Shown here: in pieces, positions 33,712 to 41,611 of the stretch
How the letters are laid out: each line of letters starts with the position of its first letter
Numbering within the stretch: position 1 is the first letter of the stretch
Origin: Streptomyces acidicola
GTDB taxonomy: Bacteria > Actinomycetota > Actinomycetes > Streptomycetales > Streptomycetaceae
Reading direction: 5' to 3'
DNA length: 44,684 bases
Assembly: GCF_009377235.1 (NCBI RefSeq)
Contig: NZ_VMNX01000055.1
Location: forward strand, 1 to 44,684
Notes under the pieces: model-generated
Databases searched by the model: none
Told to the model about the DNA's origin: nothing
What the model saw: only the letters and a program-made list of their open reading frames with translations
Translations under genes and position numbers: made by a program

Positions 33712-34312
33712 CCCCGTCACGGGTCCTCGGACCGAGGACCATCTGCCGCACACGGCAGAGGCCGGGGTGAAGATCGTGATCGTGGGCGGTTTCGGGGTCG
33801 GCAAGACGACAATGGTCGGCTCCGTCAGCGAGATCAGGCCGCTGACGACCGAGGAGACCATGACGCAGGCCGGCATCGGAGTCGACGACAACTACGGCTC
33901 CGATTCCAAGACGGCCACCACCGTGGCCATGGACTTCGGCCGCATCAGCATCACGGACCAGCTCGTGCTCTACCTCTTCGGCACCCCGGGGCAGGAGCGC
34001 TTCTGGTTCCTGTGGAACGGCCTGTTCGAGGGCGCTCTCGGTGCGGTCGTCCTGCTGGACACCCGCCGCCTCGAGGTCAGCTTCGACGTCATCGGACGCC
34101 TGGAGGAGCGGGGCGTGCCGTTCGTGGTCGCCGTCAACACCTTCCCGGACGCGCCCCGCTATCCCGTCGAGGAACTCCGCTCGGCGCTCGACCTGCCCCG
34201 GGAGATCCCCATCGTGGAGTGCGACGTGCGGCGCCGGGCCTCCAGCCGCGACGTCCTGATGACGCTGCTGCGCTTCCTGCACTCCCTGGCGAGGGCCAAG
34301 GCCCCCGCTTGA
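33692..34312 (+). CDS. rarD: Small Ras-like GTPase (CvnD)
   Basis: 206-residue MglA/Rab-like GTP-binding protein. The P-loop is G32-GFGVG-K38-T39, the switch II region has FGTPGQERFWFL, and the specificity motif is the variant VAVNTFPD. It starts inside the end of rarC. In conservons it is thought to form a membrane-associated complex with CvnA-C that acts as a signalling switch. A 212-bp gap with a hairpin separates it from the P450. Confidence 0.93.
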   Translation: MDFKNSDPVTGPRTEDHLPHTAEAGVKIVIVGGFGVGKTTMVGSVSEIRPLTTEETMTQAGIGVDDNYGSDSKTATTVAMDFGRISITDQLVLYLFGTPGQERFWFLWNGLFEGALGAVVLLDTRRLEVSFDVIGRLEERGVPFVVAVNTFPDAPRYPVEELRSALDLPREIPIVECDVRRRASSRDVLMTLLRFLHSLARAKAPA

Positions 34313-34438
34313 GCCCCGTACGTGTTGCCTGAGCCGCACGGCCGTACGTGTCCCCCGAGTCGCGTACGACCGTGCCGGCGCGCCGTCGATGTCCCACGTA
34401 CACGTCCCGTGACGGCGCCCGCCTCGCCCCCCGCACGA

Positions 34439-34474
34439 CCTCCCCCACCTTTCTCGGCTGTGAACCGGGGGAGG
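34439..34474. repeat. Hairpin between rarD and rarE
   Basis: CCTCCCCC (34439-34446) pairs with GGGGGAGG (34467-34474). The loop contains TCTCGGCT, as in the repeat at 23084-23122. It may attenuate transcription into rarE. The preceding 120 bp hold two near-copies of CCGTACGTGT about 26 bp apart. Confidence 0.6.
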
Positions 34475-34524
34475 ACCCATCACCTCCTGTACACCGGATC
34501 CACTTCAGCTTCGGAGCGATCATC

Positions 34525-35991
34525 GTGACGCCTGAACCCCTCTCCCCGACCGGTACGGACGACCCCGTGGCCGTACCCCCACCCGGCTGCCCCGCTCACG
34601 GCGCGGGACCCGGCGGCCTGCGCCGGCTGTACGGCCCCGATGCGGAGGACCTGGGAGCCGTGTACGAGAAGCTCCGCGCCGAGCACGGCGCCGTGGCTCC
34701 CGCGCTGCTTCACGAGGACGTGCCGATCTGGGTGGTGCTCGGCCACAGCGAGAACATGCACATGCTGCGCACCCCCTCGCAGTACTCCCGCGACACCCGG
34801 TTGTGGACCCCCCTGCAGGACGGCACGGTCAAGCCCGACCACCCGCTCATGCCCCACATCGCGTGGCAGCCCATCTGCTGTCACGCCGAGGGCGACGAGC
34901 ACCTGCGGCTGCGCGGTGCGGTGACCGGCGCCATGTCGACCATCGACCACCGGGGCGTCCGTCGGCACATCAACCGCGCGACCCAGCACCTCGTCAACAG
35001 GTTCTGCGGGGAGGGCAGGGCCGACCTGGTCGGTCAGTTCGCCGAACACCTGCCGATGGCGGTGATGTGCGAGATCCTCGGCATGCCCGAGGAGTACAAC
35101 GACCGGATCGTGCAGGCCGCCCGCGACATGCTCAAGGGCAGCGAGACGGCCATCGCCAGCAACGCGTACATCATGAACGCCCTGACGCGGCTCGCCACCC
35201 GCCGCCGGGCCGAACCCAAGGACGACTTCACCAGCCACCTCCTCAACCACCCGGCGGGGCTCAACGACGAGGAGATCAGCCAGCACCTGCGCGTCGTGCT
35301 GATCGCCGCGTACGAGGCCACGGTCAACCTCCTCGCCAACGTACTGCGGGTGGTGCTCACCGACCCGCGGTTCCGCGCCCAGCTCAACGGTGGCCAGATG
35401 ACGGTGCCCCAGGCGGTCGAGCAGTCCCTGTGGGACGAGCCGCCGTTCAGCACCATCCTGGGCTACTTCGCCAAGCAGGACACCGAGCTGGCGGGCCAGC
35501 GCATCCACAAGGGCGACGGCCTCCTCCTCGGCATCGCGCCGGGCAACGTCGACCCGCGCGTCCGCCCCGACCTCAAGGCCAACATGCAGGGCAACCGCTC
35601 CCACCTCGCCTTCAGCGGCGGCCCGCACGAGTGTCCGGGCCAGGACATCGGCCGTGCCATCGCCGACGTCGGCGTCGACGCGCTGCTGATCCGCCTCCCG
35701 GACGTCCAACTCGCCTGCGAGGAGCACGAGCTGCGCTGGCAGGCGTCCATCTCGAACCGCCACCTGGTGGAACTGCCGGTGAAGTTCGCTCCGAAGCCTC
35801 AGCAGGATGTCATGCAGCGGCCCTCCATCAACCCGATGCCGCCACAGCGCTCGAACAACTGGCAGGTCAGCGCACCACAGTCACAGCCCCCAGCTTGGGA
35901 GCCCGCCGCTGAGACGCCGGTGGCGGCGGCCGAACCGGCCCGCCGACCGGGCGTGTTCCGGCGCGTCCTGCGCTGGTGGCGCGGCAACTGA
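34525..35991 (+). CDS. rarE: Cytochrome P450 of the CYP157 type lacking ExxR (CvnE)
   Basis: 488-residue soluble P450. The heme ligand is C370 in FSGGPHECPGQDIG. The K-helix, where nearly all P450s have ExxR, reads E299-Q-S-L-W303 followed by DEPPF, so the usual Glu and Arg are Gln and Trp. This EQSLW form is a published hallmark of the CYP157 family. The I-helix reads LIAAYEATVN. A Pro/Gln-rich tail (about 425-488) ends in the basic RVLRWWRGN, perhaps a membrane contact. The GTG at 34525 has CGGAG about 9 nt upstream. Redox partners are not in the operon; the ferredoxin at 3081 is one candidate in the window. Substrate unknown. Confidence 0.9.
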   Translation: MTPEPLSPTGTDDPVAVPPPGCPAHGAGPGGLRRLYGPDAEDLGAVYEKLRAEHGAVAPALLHEDVPIWVVLGHSENMHMLRTPSQYSRDTRLWTPLQDGTVKPDHPLMPHIAWQPICCHAEGDEHLRLRGAVTGAMSTIDHRGVRRHINRATQHLVNRFCGEGRADLVGQFAEHLPMAVMCEILGMPEEYNDRIVQAARDMLKGSETAIASNAYIMNALTRLATRRRAEPKDDFTSHLLNHPAGLNDEEISQHLRVVLIAAYEATVNLLANVLRVVLTDPRFRAQLNGGQMTVPQAVEQSLWDEPPFSTILGYFAKQDTELAGQRIHKGDGLLLGIAPGNVDPRVRPDLKANMQGNRSHLAFSGGPHECPGQDIGRAIADVGVDALLIRLPDVQLACEEHELRWQASISNRHLVELPVKFAPKPQQDVMQRPSINPMPPQRSNNWQVSAPQSQPPAWEPAAETPVAAAEPARRPGVFRRVLRWWRGN

Positions 35992-36009
35992 GCGGACCGG
36001 GCACCGGGG

Positions 36010-36951
36010 CTACCCCGCCCACTCCTCGTACGACGAGAAGGCCCGCAGCTCCCGCGGGCTCACAAACCGGTGCTCGCGCCCCGTGACCGGATCGGTGAAC
36101 TCCAGGGACCGCGCCAGCAGTTGGAGCGGATGCCGGAAGTCACCGGCCGCCACGGGTCCGGTGACCACCGGATAGAGGGGATCGCCGAGGATCGGCACCC
36201 CCAACGCGCTCATGTGCACCCTCAGCTGGTGCGTCTGCCCGGTACTCGGTATCAGCCGGTACCGGGCACGCCCGTACCTGTGCTCCAGCAACTCGATCCG
36301 GCTGACGGCGTTGGGCTCGCCCTCGACCTCGCGGGCCGCGACGACCCCGCGCTCCTTCACGATCCGGCTGCGCACGGTGCGCGGCAGCACCAGCACGGGG
36401 TCGTACGGCGCCACCGCCTCGTACTCCTTCGCCACCCGCTTGTCCCGGAACAGTGACTGGTACACACCGCGTTCCTCGGGCCGCACGGTGAACAGCACCA
36501 CCCCGGCCGTGAGCCGGTCCAGCCGGTGCGCCGCGCCCAGGGTGGGGACGCCCAGCTGCCGCCGCAGCCGCGCCAGGGCCGTCTCGGCGACATGGCTGCC
36601 ACGCGGGGTGGTGGCCAGGAAGTGCGGTTTGTCGGCCACCACGATGTGCTCGTCCCGGTACACGACGTCGACCGCGAACGGTACCCGCTCCTCCTCGGGC
36701 AGCTCCCGGTGGAACCACACGAACATCCCCGGCACGTACACCATGTCCCGCGACACCGGACGCCCGGTGACGTCCACGATCAGCCCCGCGTCGAGCATTG
36801 TGTCGATCACCCCGGCCCCGGCCGCGAGCCGCGCCACGAGATGGTCCCGCACCGTCGCCCACTGCTCCCCGGCCGGCAGTCGCACGCGCACCGGATCCAC
36901 CCCGTCGCGCTGCGGCAGGGGAGAGGGCGGGGGCGGAGTACGGCGTCTCAT
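36010..36951 (-). CDS. RluA-family pseudouridine synthase
   Basis: 313-residue RNA-modifying enzyme that isomerises uridine. The catalytic Asp lies in GAAHRLDRLTAGVVLFT, and the family motifs RYRLIPSTGQTHQLRVHM and ILGDPLYP are present. An N-terminal region (1-100) replaces a standard S4 domain. The ATG at 36951 lies 8 nt after a TACCCT box (36965-36960), so the mRNA is probably leaderless; an in-frame start 27 codons upstream would cross this promoter. It is convergent with rarE, only 18 bp apart. The target (rRNA or tRNA) is not predictable. Confidence 0.9.
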   Translation of the reverse strand: MRRRTPPPPSPLPQRDGVDPVRVRLPAGEQWATVRDHLVARLAAGAGVIDTMLDAGLIVDVTGRPVSRDMVYVPGMFVWFHRELPEEERVPFAVDVVYRDEHIVVADKPHFLATTPRGSHVAETALARLRRQLGVPTLGAAHRLDRLTAGVVLFTVRPEERGVYQSLFRDKRVAKEYEAVAPYDPVLVLPRTVRSRIVKERGVVAAREVEGEPNAVSRIELLEHRYGRARYRLIPSTGQTHQLRVHMSALGVPILGDPLYPVVTGPVAAGDFRHPLQLLARSLEFTDPVTGREHRFVSPRELRAFSSYEEWAG

Positions 36952-37079
36952 CACGATCAAGGGTACGAGGGGGCACCGACAGCCGGGCGAGGTGATCAGC
37001 CGGGCGAGACGATCCGCCGGTCGAGGCGACACTGAAAAGCGTTGTGCCCTGCCCGGGGCCCGTTGGCAGGATGCTGGGT

Positions 37080-37661
37080 ATGCCCTACCTCAACAGCGCG
37101 GTCCTCTCCGCCGGCGCCCTCGCCCGGCACTCCCAGCCGACGATCCCCACCGCCGACGGTCTGCTCCTGCGCCCCTGGACGGCCAAGGACGCCCCGGCCG
37201 TCTACGAGGCATTCCAGGATCCGGTCATACACCAGTGGCACGTCCGCGCGGCCGACTCACTGGACGAGGTCGGCGGGTGGATCGACGAGTGGCGGCAGGA
37301 GTGGGAGAGGGAGGAGAAGGCGTAGTGGGCCGTCGCCGACGCGGACACCGACCGGCTGCTGGGTCGCGTGGCCCTGCGGAGCATCCTGCTGGAGGACGGC
37401 TCGGCCGAGGTCGCGTACTGGACCGTCGCGGCGGCCCGAGGGCAGGGCGTCGCCGCACGCGCGACGACGGCCCTCAGCCGCTGGGCCCTGGACGAGATCG
37501 GCTTCCACCGCCTCGAACTCATGCACGCCGTCCGTAACCTGGCGTCCTGTCGTGTCGCCGCCAAGACCGGGTTCGCCCTGGAGGGCACCAAACGCAGTGC
37601 CCTCCTCCACCAGGACGGCTGGCACGACATGCACCTGCACGCGCGCGTGCGGGGCGACTGA
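37080..37661 (+). pseudogene. GNAT acetyltransferase interrupted by an in-frame TAG
   Basis: A RimJ/RimL-type GNAT N-acetyltransferase read in one frame, but TAG at 37323-37325 splits it after EREEKA. The upstream part (81 codons from the ATG) has the domain start LLLRPWTAKDAPAVYEAFQD. The downstream part (WAVADADTDRLLGRVALRS, then EVAYWTVAAARGQGVAARAT) contains the acetyl-CoA loop RGQGVA and the end of the fold. One base change from CAG or TGG would make it intact at 193 residues. It may be a recent pseudogene, a read-through gene or a sequencing error. The ATG is 7 nt after CAGGAT, like other leaderless starts here. Confidence 0.8.
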
Positions 37662-37742
37662 CCCTCCACGCGTGTGCGTGCACGGCGGCTCGGTCCCGTG
37701 CTCGGGTGCGATGGAGCTGAAGCAGCCCGACGACCGTCCGGG

Positions 37743-38753
37743 TCAGGCGGCCGACCGGTAGCGGTCGGTGGCCTTGTGCCAGTGGTAGGAGCCTGCTGCC
37801 CAGCCCTGTATGGCCCGGGCGTGCCGCAGCACGGCACGCTGGGTGTGCTGATCCGTGTGCAGATCGTGCAGCGTCTGCGGGAGATCGGTCCTGACGGTTT
37901 CGTCCAGTGTCCTGACACGGCCTGTCAGGATGCGGTCGACCAGGGATACTCCCTCGTGCAGGGGTATGCCGTGCAGTTCACACGCCACCTGCACGATGTT
38001 GTTCCTGGCGACGCCCTCGCGGACTTCCTTGGGGTAGGACACGATGTCGTTGTGCAGATCGACGGTGTCCCGGAACGCGTTGATCAGTACCGTGAACGGG
38101 CGGGTTTCCCGTATGTCCTTGGTGATCTCCCAGCCGAGTGAGTGCTCCATCAGCAGTGCGCTGCACCCGGCTGCCCCGTAGTCGCGGCGCATCTCCGTCT
38201 GCTCTATGAGGTCAGGGGACCGCCGGCGCGTGAGGTTGTCCGTCTCCCACAGCGATGCTTCCAGGAACTGTCGTACGGACCTGGTGTACAGGACCCGCCA
38301 CGAGGTTGAGGCCGAGGGTGCTGTGCGGCGCCACAGGTCTGCCAGAGCGCGTTCCAGCGGCTGCTCCGGGGCCGGGCCCGAGCCGTGTGCCGCCACTGGC
38401 AGGAAGGCCATCAGCCGCTCGATGCGCCGCAGGATCTGCTCCCGGTCGTCGAGAGCCTCACACCAGGGGAGGAAGACGTCGTCAAGGCACCAGATGACGC
38501 TGTGCCAGCCCGACAGCAACTCCAGTTCCTCGGCGGAGGCGTGGGGATAGGTCAGGGCGGTGAAGTGAGTGAAGTCCGCCCGGTCGAACATCTCGGCACT
38601 CCACCCGCCATGGGGTGAGTCGCTGTGCTGAGGCTTCAGCAGACCCAGTGAGCGGGCCCAGGTGCGAACGCGCGGACGGACGTCCTCCAGGTGCGGGTTC
38701 ACCCTTGCCCGGAACGGCATGTAGAACGAAGGTAACTGGAAGATGTCCGTCAC
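37743..38753 (-). CDS. Class I terpene synthase with an early TTA codon
   Basis: 336-residue cyclase that ionises a prenyl diphosphate, probably farnesyl. The first metal motif is D91-DVFLP, with Pro where related enzymes have an acidic residue. The NSE triad is complete: N235-D-I-V-S239-Y-P-K-E243. A diphosphate-sensing Arg (R190) and a C-terminal RY (DRYRS) are present. The N-terminus (FQLPSFYMPFRARVNPHLED) resembles the germacradienol/geosmin synthase branch, but there is one domain only. The GTG at 38753 has a perfect AGGAGG 5 nt upstream. Leu7 is TTA (plus-strand 38733-38735), suggesting bldA dependence. No other terpenoid genes adjoin. The product is unknown. Confidence 0.88.
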   Translation of the reverse strand: MTDIFQLPSFYMPFRARVNPHLEDVRPRVRTWARSLGLLKPQHSDSPHGGWSAEMFDRADFTHFTALTYPHASAEELELLSGWHSVIWCLDDVFLPWCEALDDREQILRRIERLMAFLPVAAHGSGPAPEQPLERALADLWRRTAPSASTSWRVLYTRSVRQFLEASLWETDNLTRRRSPDLIEQTEMRRDYGAAGCSALLMEHSLGWEITKDIRETRPFTVLINAFRDTVDLHNDIVSYPKEVREGVARNNIVQVACELHGIPLHEGVSLVDRILTGRVRTLDETVRTDLPQTLHDLHTDQHTQRAVLRHARAIQGWAAGSYHWHKATDRYRSAA

Positions 38754-39103
38754 CGCTGCCTCCTGTGTCGTAGCGGCGTGCTTCGGCGCCGCCGTCCGTC
38801 CTGTACCGACGGCGTCCAGGCCGCGCCCAGGTCCACGGACTGCGCACTGTGCCCCCTGTGCTGCGACTGCGCCGCCGCCGACTCGTGTACGAACTGGGCG
38901 GTCGCGTCGAGAATCCTCGGTGAGCATCCCGATGACCTCGGTGACGGTAAACAGACGGTCCTTTCCAGCCGAATTTGTGCCCCCATGCGACCGCATCGGG
39001 CCGATACTACGACCGGATGGGGTCTGGCTCCAGAGCTGTGTTCCCGGGACGCCCCAGGGAGTTGCGCATCGCCGGCCGGCCAGGCAGTCCGGCCCGGAGC
39101 CCG
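38754..39103. other. Intergenic region upstream of the terpene synthase
   Basis: 350 bp without a convincing gene. On the minus strand a TAGTAT box (39009-39004) could be the -10 of the terpene synthase promoter, leaving a leader of about 240 nt. The terpene synthase frame stays open through about 180 nt of this leader, but codon quality and the AGGAGG site argue against a longer protein. Confidence 0.4.
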
Positions 39104-40660
39104 CTAGTGAGTCGTTTCCGGGAGCGGCAGGGCAGTTTCCGCGGCGGAGCGCAGGCCTTGTGTGCGCGTCAGTCGGTACAGGACTCCGACCCCTACCGTG
39201 ACCAGCAAGAACAACACCGTGAACCACTGGAAGTACCAGTGCCCGCCCGCCGGGTCGTACACCTCCGCGCGCGGCCAGGCCAGGTTGACGGTCATGAAGA
39301 GGCCGTAGACGAGGGCGAGGGCGTTGACCGGGACGCCCCAGCGGCCGAGGGAGAAGAGGGGCCTGCCCGTCTCGTCCGCGCCCTCGACGGTGAAGGTGCC
39401 CCGCAGACGGCGGACCAGCAGCGGTCCGGTCACCATCGCGTACGCCAGGTAGAGCATCACGATGCAGGTGGTGCCGATGGCGAGGAAGGCCTCCGGCGAG
39501 GCGAAGTTGAGAAGCAGGAGGGCCGCAGCGAGGACGCCGACGACCACGGCGGGGGCACTGGGCATGCCGGTGCGCGGGTTCACCTTGGCGAGTCGCCCCG
39601 CGAAGGGAAGCTGGCCGTCGCGGGCCATGGAGAAGAGCATGCGGCAGGCCGCCGTCTGGATCGCGAGGGTGGCCACCGCGATCGCGACCACGACGTCCGC
39701 GAGCAGGAGCCGGCCCACACCGTCGCCGAGGCTGCTGGTCAGGACGTAACTGAGGCCGTCCACGCCCAGCTTCCCGTCCGTGAGACTGGGTGCGGCGAGC
39801 AGCCCGCCGAGCACGATCAGGCCACCCAGCAGTCCGGCCGCGCCGAGTGCGGTGAGGATCGTGCGGGGCGCGGTGCGGCGTGGGTTGCGGGTCTCCTCGC
39901 TCATCTCGCCCGCGCTGTCGAAGCCGATCATCACGTACGCCGCCGTGAACGAGCCCACCAGCAGGGCGCCGAAGAGTCCGGTGTCGCCCCCCGCGGTGTG
40001 GAACGTGATGCCGGGGGAGCGCTCGGAGTGGGTCAGCAGGAGGACGATGATCAGGACGGCGCCGATGATCTCGGCGGTCACGCCGACGCGGTTGATCACC
40101 GACATCACACGGTTGTCGACGACGTTCACCAGTGTGGTGAGCGCCAGAAGGATCACGCCCAGGACGGCAGCGTTGGCCGCTCCGGTGGCGGACGTGGGGG
40201 CCGGGTCGCCCCCGACGATCTGGAAGCCCGACCAGATCGGAGGCATCACCATCTGCAGGGCGAGTGCCGCCGCCGCGACCACCACGATCTGCCCGATCAC
40301 CATGATCCAGCCGGCGAACCAGCCGAAGGTGAGGTTCGACAGGCGTGAGGACCACTGGTAGATCGCGCCCGAGATCGGATAGCGGGCGGCCAGCTCCGCG
40401 AAGCACGCGGCCACCAGCAACTGGCCGATCAGCACCACGGGCCAGGTCCAGAAGAAGACGGGACCGCCGAACGCGTATCCGAAGGCGAAGAACTGGAAGA
40501 CGGTCGTCAGGACCGAGATGAAGGAGAACCCGGCGGCGAACGAGGCGTACCTGCCCAGGCTGCGGTGCAGTTCCTGGCGGTAGCCGAACTCCCGCAGGGA
40601 GCGGTCGCCGGGTGACTCCGGCGGATCGGGGCGGACATCGGCCGGGGCGGTGCTTGTCAT
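39104..40660 (-). CDS. APC-family amino acid/amine permease
   Basis: 518-residue transporter with about 12 membrane helices. Family features include FSFISVLTTVFQFFAFGYAF, the ISGAIYQWSSRL segment after helix 2 and GFDSAGEMSEETRNPRRTAP, the APC signature loop. The ATG at 40660 has AGG 10 nt upstream. Its promoter shares a -10 box and palindrome with the guanidine/urea operon about 10.7 kb away and carries a GlnR-type box, so it may import guanidine or another nitrogen compound for that pathway. The substrate is an inference from regulation only. Confidence 0.9.
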   Translation of the reverse strand: MTSTAPADVRPDPPESPGDRSLREFGYRQELHRSLGRYASFAAGFSFISVLTTVFQFFAFGYAFGGPVFFWTWPVVLIGQLLVAACFAELAARYPISGAIYQWSSRLSNLTFGWFAGWIMVIGQIVVVAAAALALQMVMPPIWSGFQIVGGDPAPTSATGAANAAVLGVILLALTTLVNVVDNRVMSVINRVGVTAEIIGAVLIIVLLLTHSERSPGITFHTAGGDTGLFGALLVGSFTAAYVMIGFDSAGEMSEETRNPRRTAPRTILTALGAAGLLGGLIVLGGLLAAPSLTDGKLGVDGLSYVLTSSLGDGVGRLLLADVVVAIAVATLAIQTAACRMLFSMARDGQLPFAGRLAKVNPRTGMPSAPAVVVGVLAAALLLLNFASPEAFLAIGTTCIVMLYLAYAMVTGPLLVRRLRGTFTVEGADETGRPLFSLGRWGVPVNALALVYGLFMTVNLAWPRAEVYDPAGGHWYFQWFTVLFLLVTVGVGVLYRLTRTQGLRSAAETALPLPETTH

Positions 40661-40693
40661 GGCGGCAACCTGCTTTCGCACAGCGCGCGAGAG

Positions 40694-40719
40694 TTCCTGT
40701 CGGGTGACAGAAATTAGGG
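40694..40719 (-). promoter_or_regulatory. Permease promoter with the shared palindrome
   Basis: TTCCTGTC-GGGT-GACAGAAA (40694-40713) matches the operon palindrome except for one arm base and the spacer. On the minus strand the -10 box TAATTT (40716-40711) precedes it, with a start near 40704 and a leader of about 44 nt. Confidence 0.75.
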
Positions 40720-40726
40720 AGGGGCC

Positions 40727-40742
40727 GTTTCGCCGGTGTCAC
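40727..40742 (-). promoter_or_regulatory. GlnR-type box
   Basis: On the minus strand this reads GTGAC-ACCGGC-GAAAC, an exact match to the GTnAC-n6-GAAAC unit bound by GlnR, the nitrogen regulator of Streptomyces. It overlaps the expected -35 region of the permease promoter. Confidence 0.5.
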
Positions 40743-40795
40743 GCGGTGATGTCCGGGCCGGGCCCAATTCCTCACGCCCTTGCGGGCCACCTCAT

Positions 40796-40844
40796 ACGCG
40801 ATACATCGTGTCTATTGACCGGCTCCTGTGGGACGCGATATGTT
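40796..40844 (+). promoter_or_regulatory. PadR gene promoter with direct repeats
   Basis: TTGACC (40815-40820) and TATGTT (40839-40844) are 18 nt apart. Direct repeats ACGCGATACAT (40796-40806) and ACGCGATATGT (40833-40843) flank the -35 and cover the -10, so they may be the PadR operator. Confidence 0.5.
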
Positions 40845-40918
40845 CGTGCACGGATATTCGGTCACGACGTGATCGAGGCGGTCGAGATGGCCGAGGTGAT
40901 GGGGAGGGGGTGTGTCCG

Positions 40919-41554
40919 ATGGCGGTCAGGCGTCGCAAGCTGAGTAATCCGCTGGCCCTGGCGGTGATGGTGCTGCTCATGGAGAAGTCGATGCATCCGT
41001 ACGAGATCGCACAGACGCTCCGTCGTCGCGGCAAGGACAGCAGCACGAAGATCAACTACGGCTCCCTGTACACCGTGGTTCAGAACCTCGAAAAGCACGG
41101 CCTCGTGGAGGTCGCCGAGGTCCAGCGGCAGGGCAACCGCCCCGAGCGCACCCTCTACGGGATAACGGAGGCAGGCCGGGAGGAGGCCACCGAGTGGCTG
41201 TCCGACCTGCTGGCGGTCCCCGCCCGTGAGTACCCGATCTTCGAGACCGCGCTCTCGCTCGTGGGTGTCCTCCACCCCGACGACGTGGCGCGGCTGCTCG
41301 AAGAGCGGCTCTCACGCCTGGAGGTGCAGGTGGCGAGCGCACGCGGTGCGCTGGAGACGCTGCCGCGCCTCTTCCTCGTCGAGACCGAGTACCAGGCGCA
41401 CATGGTCGAGGCGCAGGCGGAGTGGGTCCGCGGGTTCCTGCGGGAGCTCAACGACGGCTCACTGCCCGGCGTCGAGGCGTGGCGGACGTTCCACGAGACC
41501 GGGGAGACACCCCCGGAGTTCCAGGACTTGGAGGACCGCCACGTCGAGCAGTAG
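40919..41554 (+). CDS. PadR-family transcriptional regulator
   Basis: 211-residue winged-helix regulator. Residues 8-85 form the PadR domain (LALAVMVLLMEKSMHPYEIA, NYGSLYTVVQNLEKHGLVE, RTLYGITEAGREE). The C-terminal half is the helical dimerisation domain. The ATG at 40919 has GGGGAGGGGG upstream. It is followed by an ABC exporter, which PadR proteins typically repress. Its last codons (GAG CAG TAG) are repeated downstream. Confidence 0.92.
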   Translation: MAVRRRKLSNPLALAVMVLLMEKSMHPYEIAQTLRRRGKDSSTKINYGSLYTVVQNLEKHGLVEVAEVQRQGNRPERTLYGITEAGREEATEWLSDLLAVPAREYPIFETALSLVGVLHPDDVARLLEERLSRLEVQVASARGALETLPRLFLVETEYQAHMVEAQAEWVRGFLRELNDGSLPGVEAWRTFHETGETPPEFQDLEDRHVEQ

Positions 41555-41610
41555 CGAAGGAGCCGAGCAGTAGCGGCAGAAGGAGCCGAGCAGTAGCGGC
41601 AGAAGAAGCG
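41546..41610 (+). repeat. Three tandem copies of the PadR gene end
   Basis: A unit beginning GAGCAGTAGCGG and continuing with AGAAGGAGCC-like sequence occurs at 41546-41564 (19 bp, internal 4-bp deletion), 41565-41587 and 41588-41610. The first copy includes the PadR stop codon. Confidence 0.8.
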
Positions 41611-41611
41611 G

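Noticed and set aside
36952..37079. tRNA or small RNA between the RluA and GNAT genes
   Set aside because: No cloverleaf or conserved T-loop sequence was visible; the region fits two divergent leaderless promoters.
38754..38935. Longer terpene synthase starting at an upstream ATG
   Set aside because: The frame is open but the added residues are low-complexity, and AGGAGG sits exactly before the GTG at 38753.
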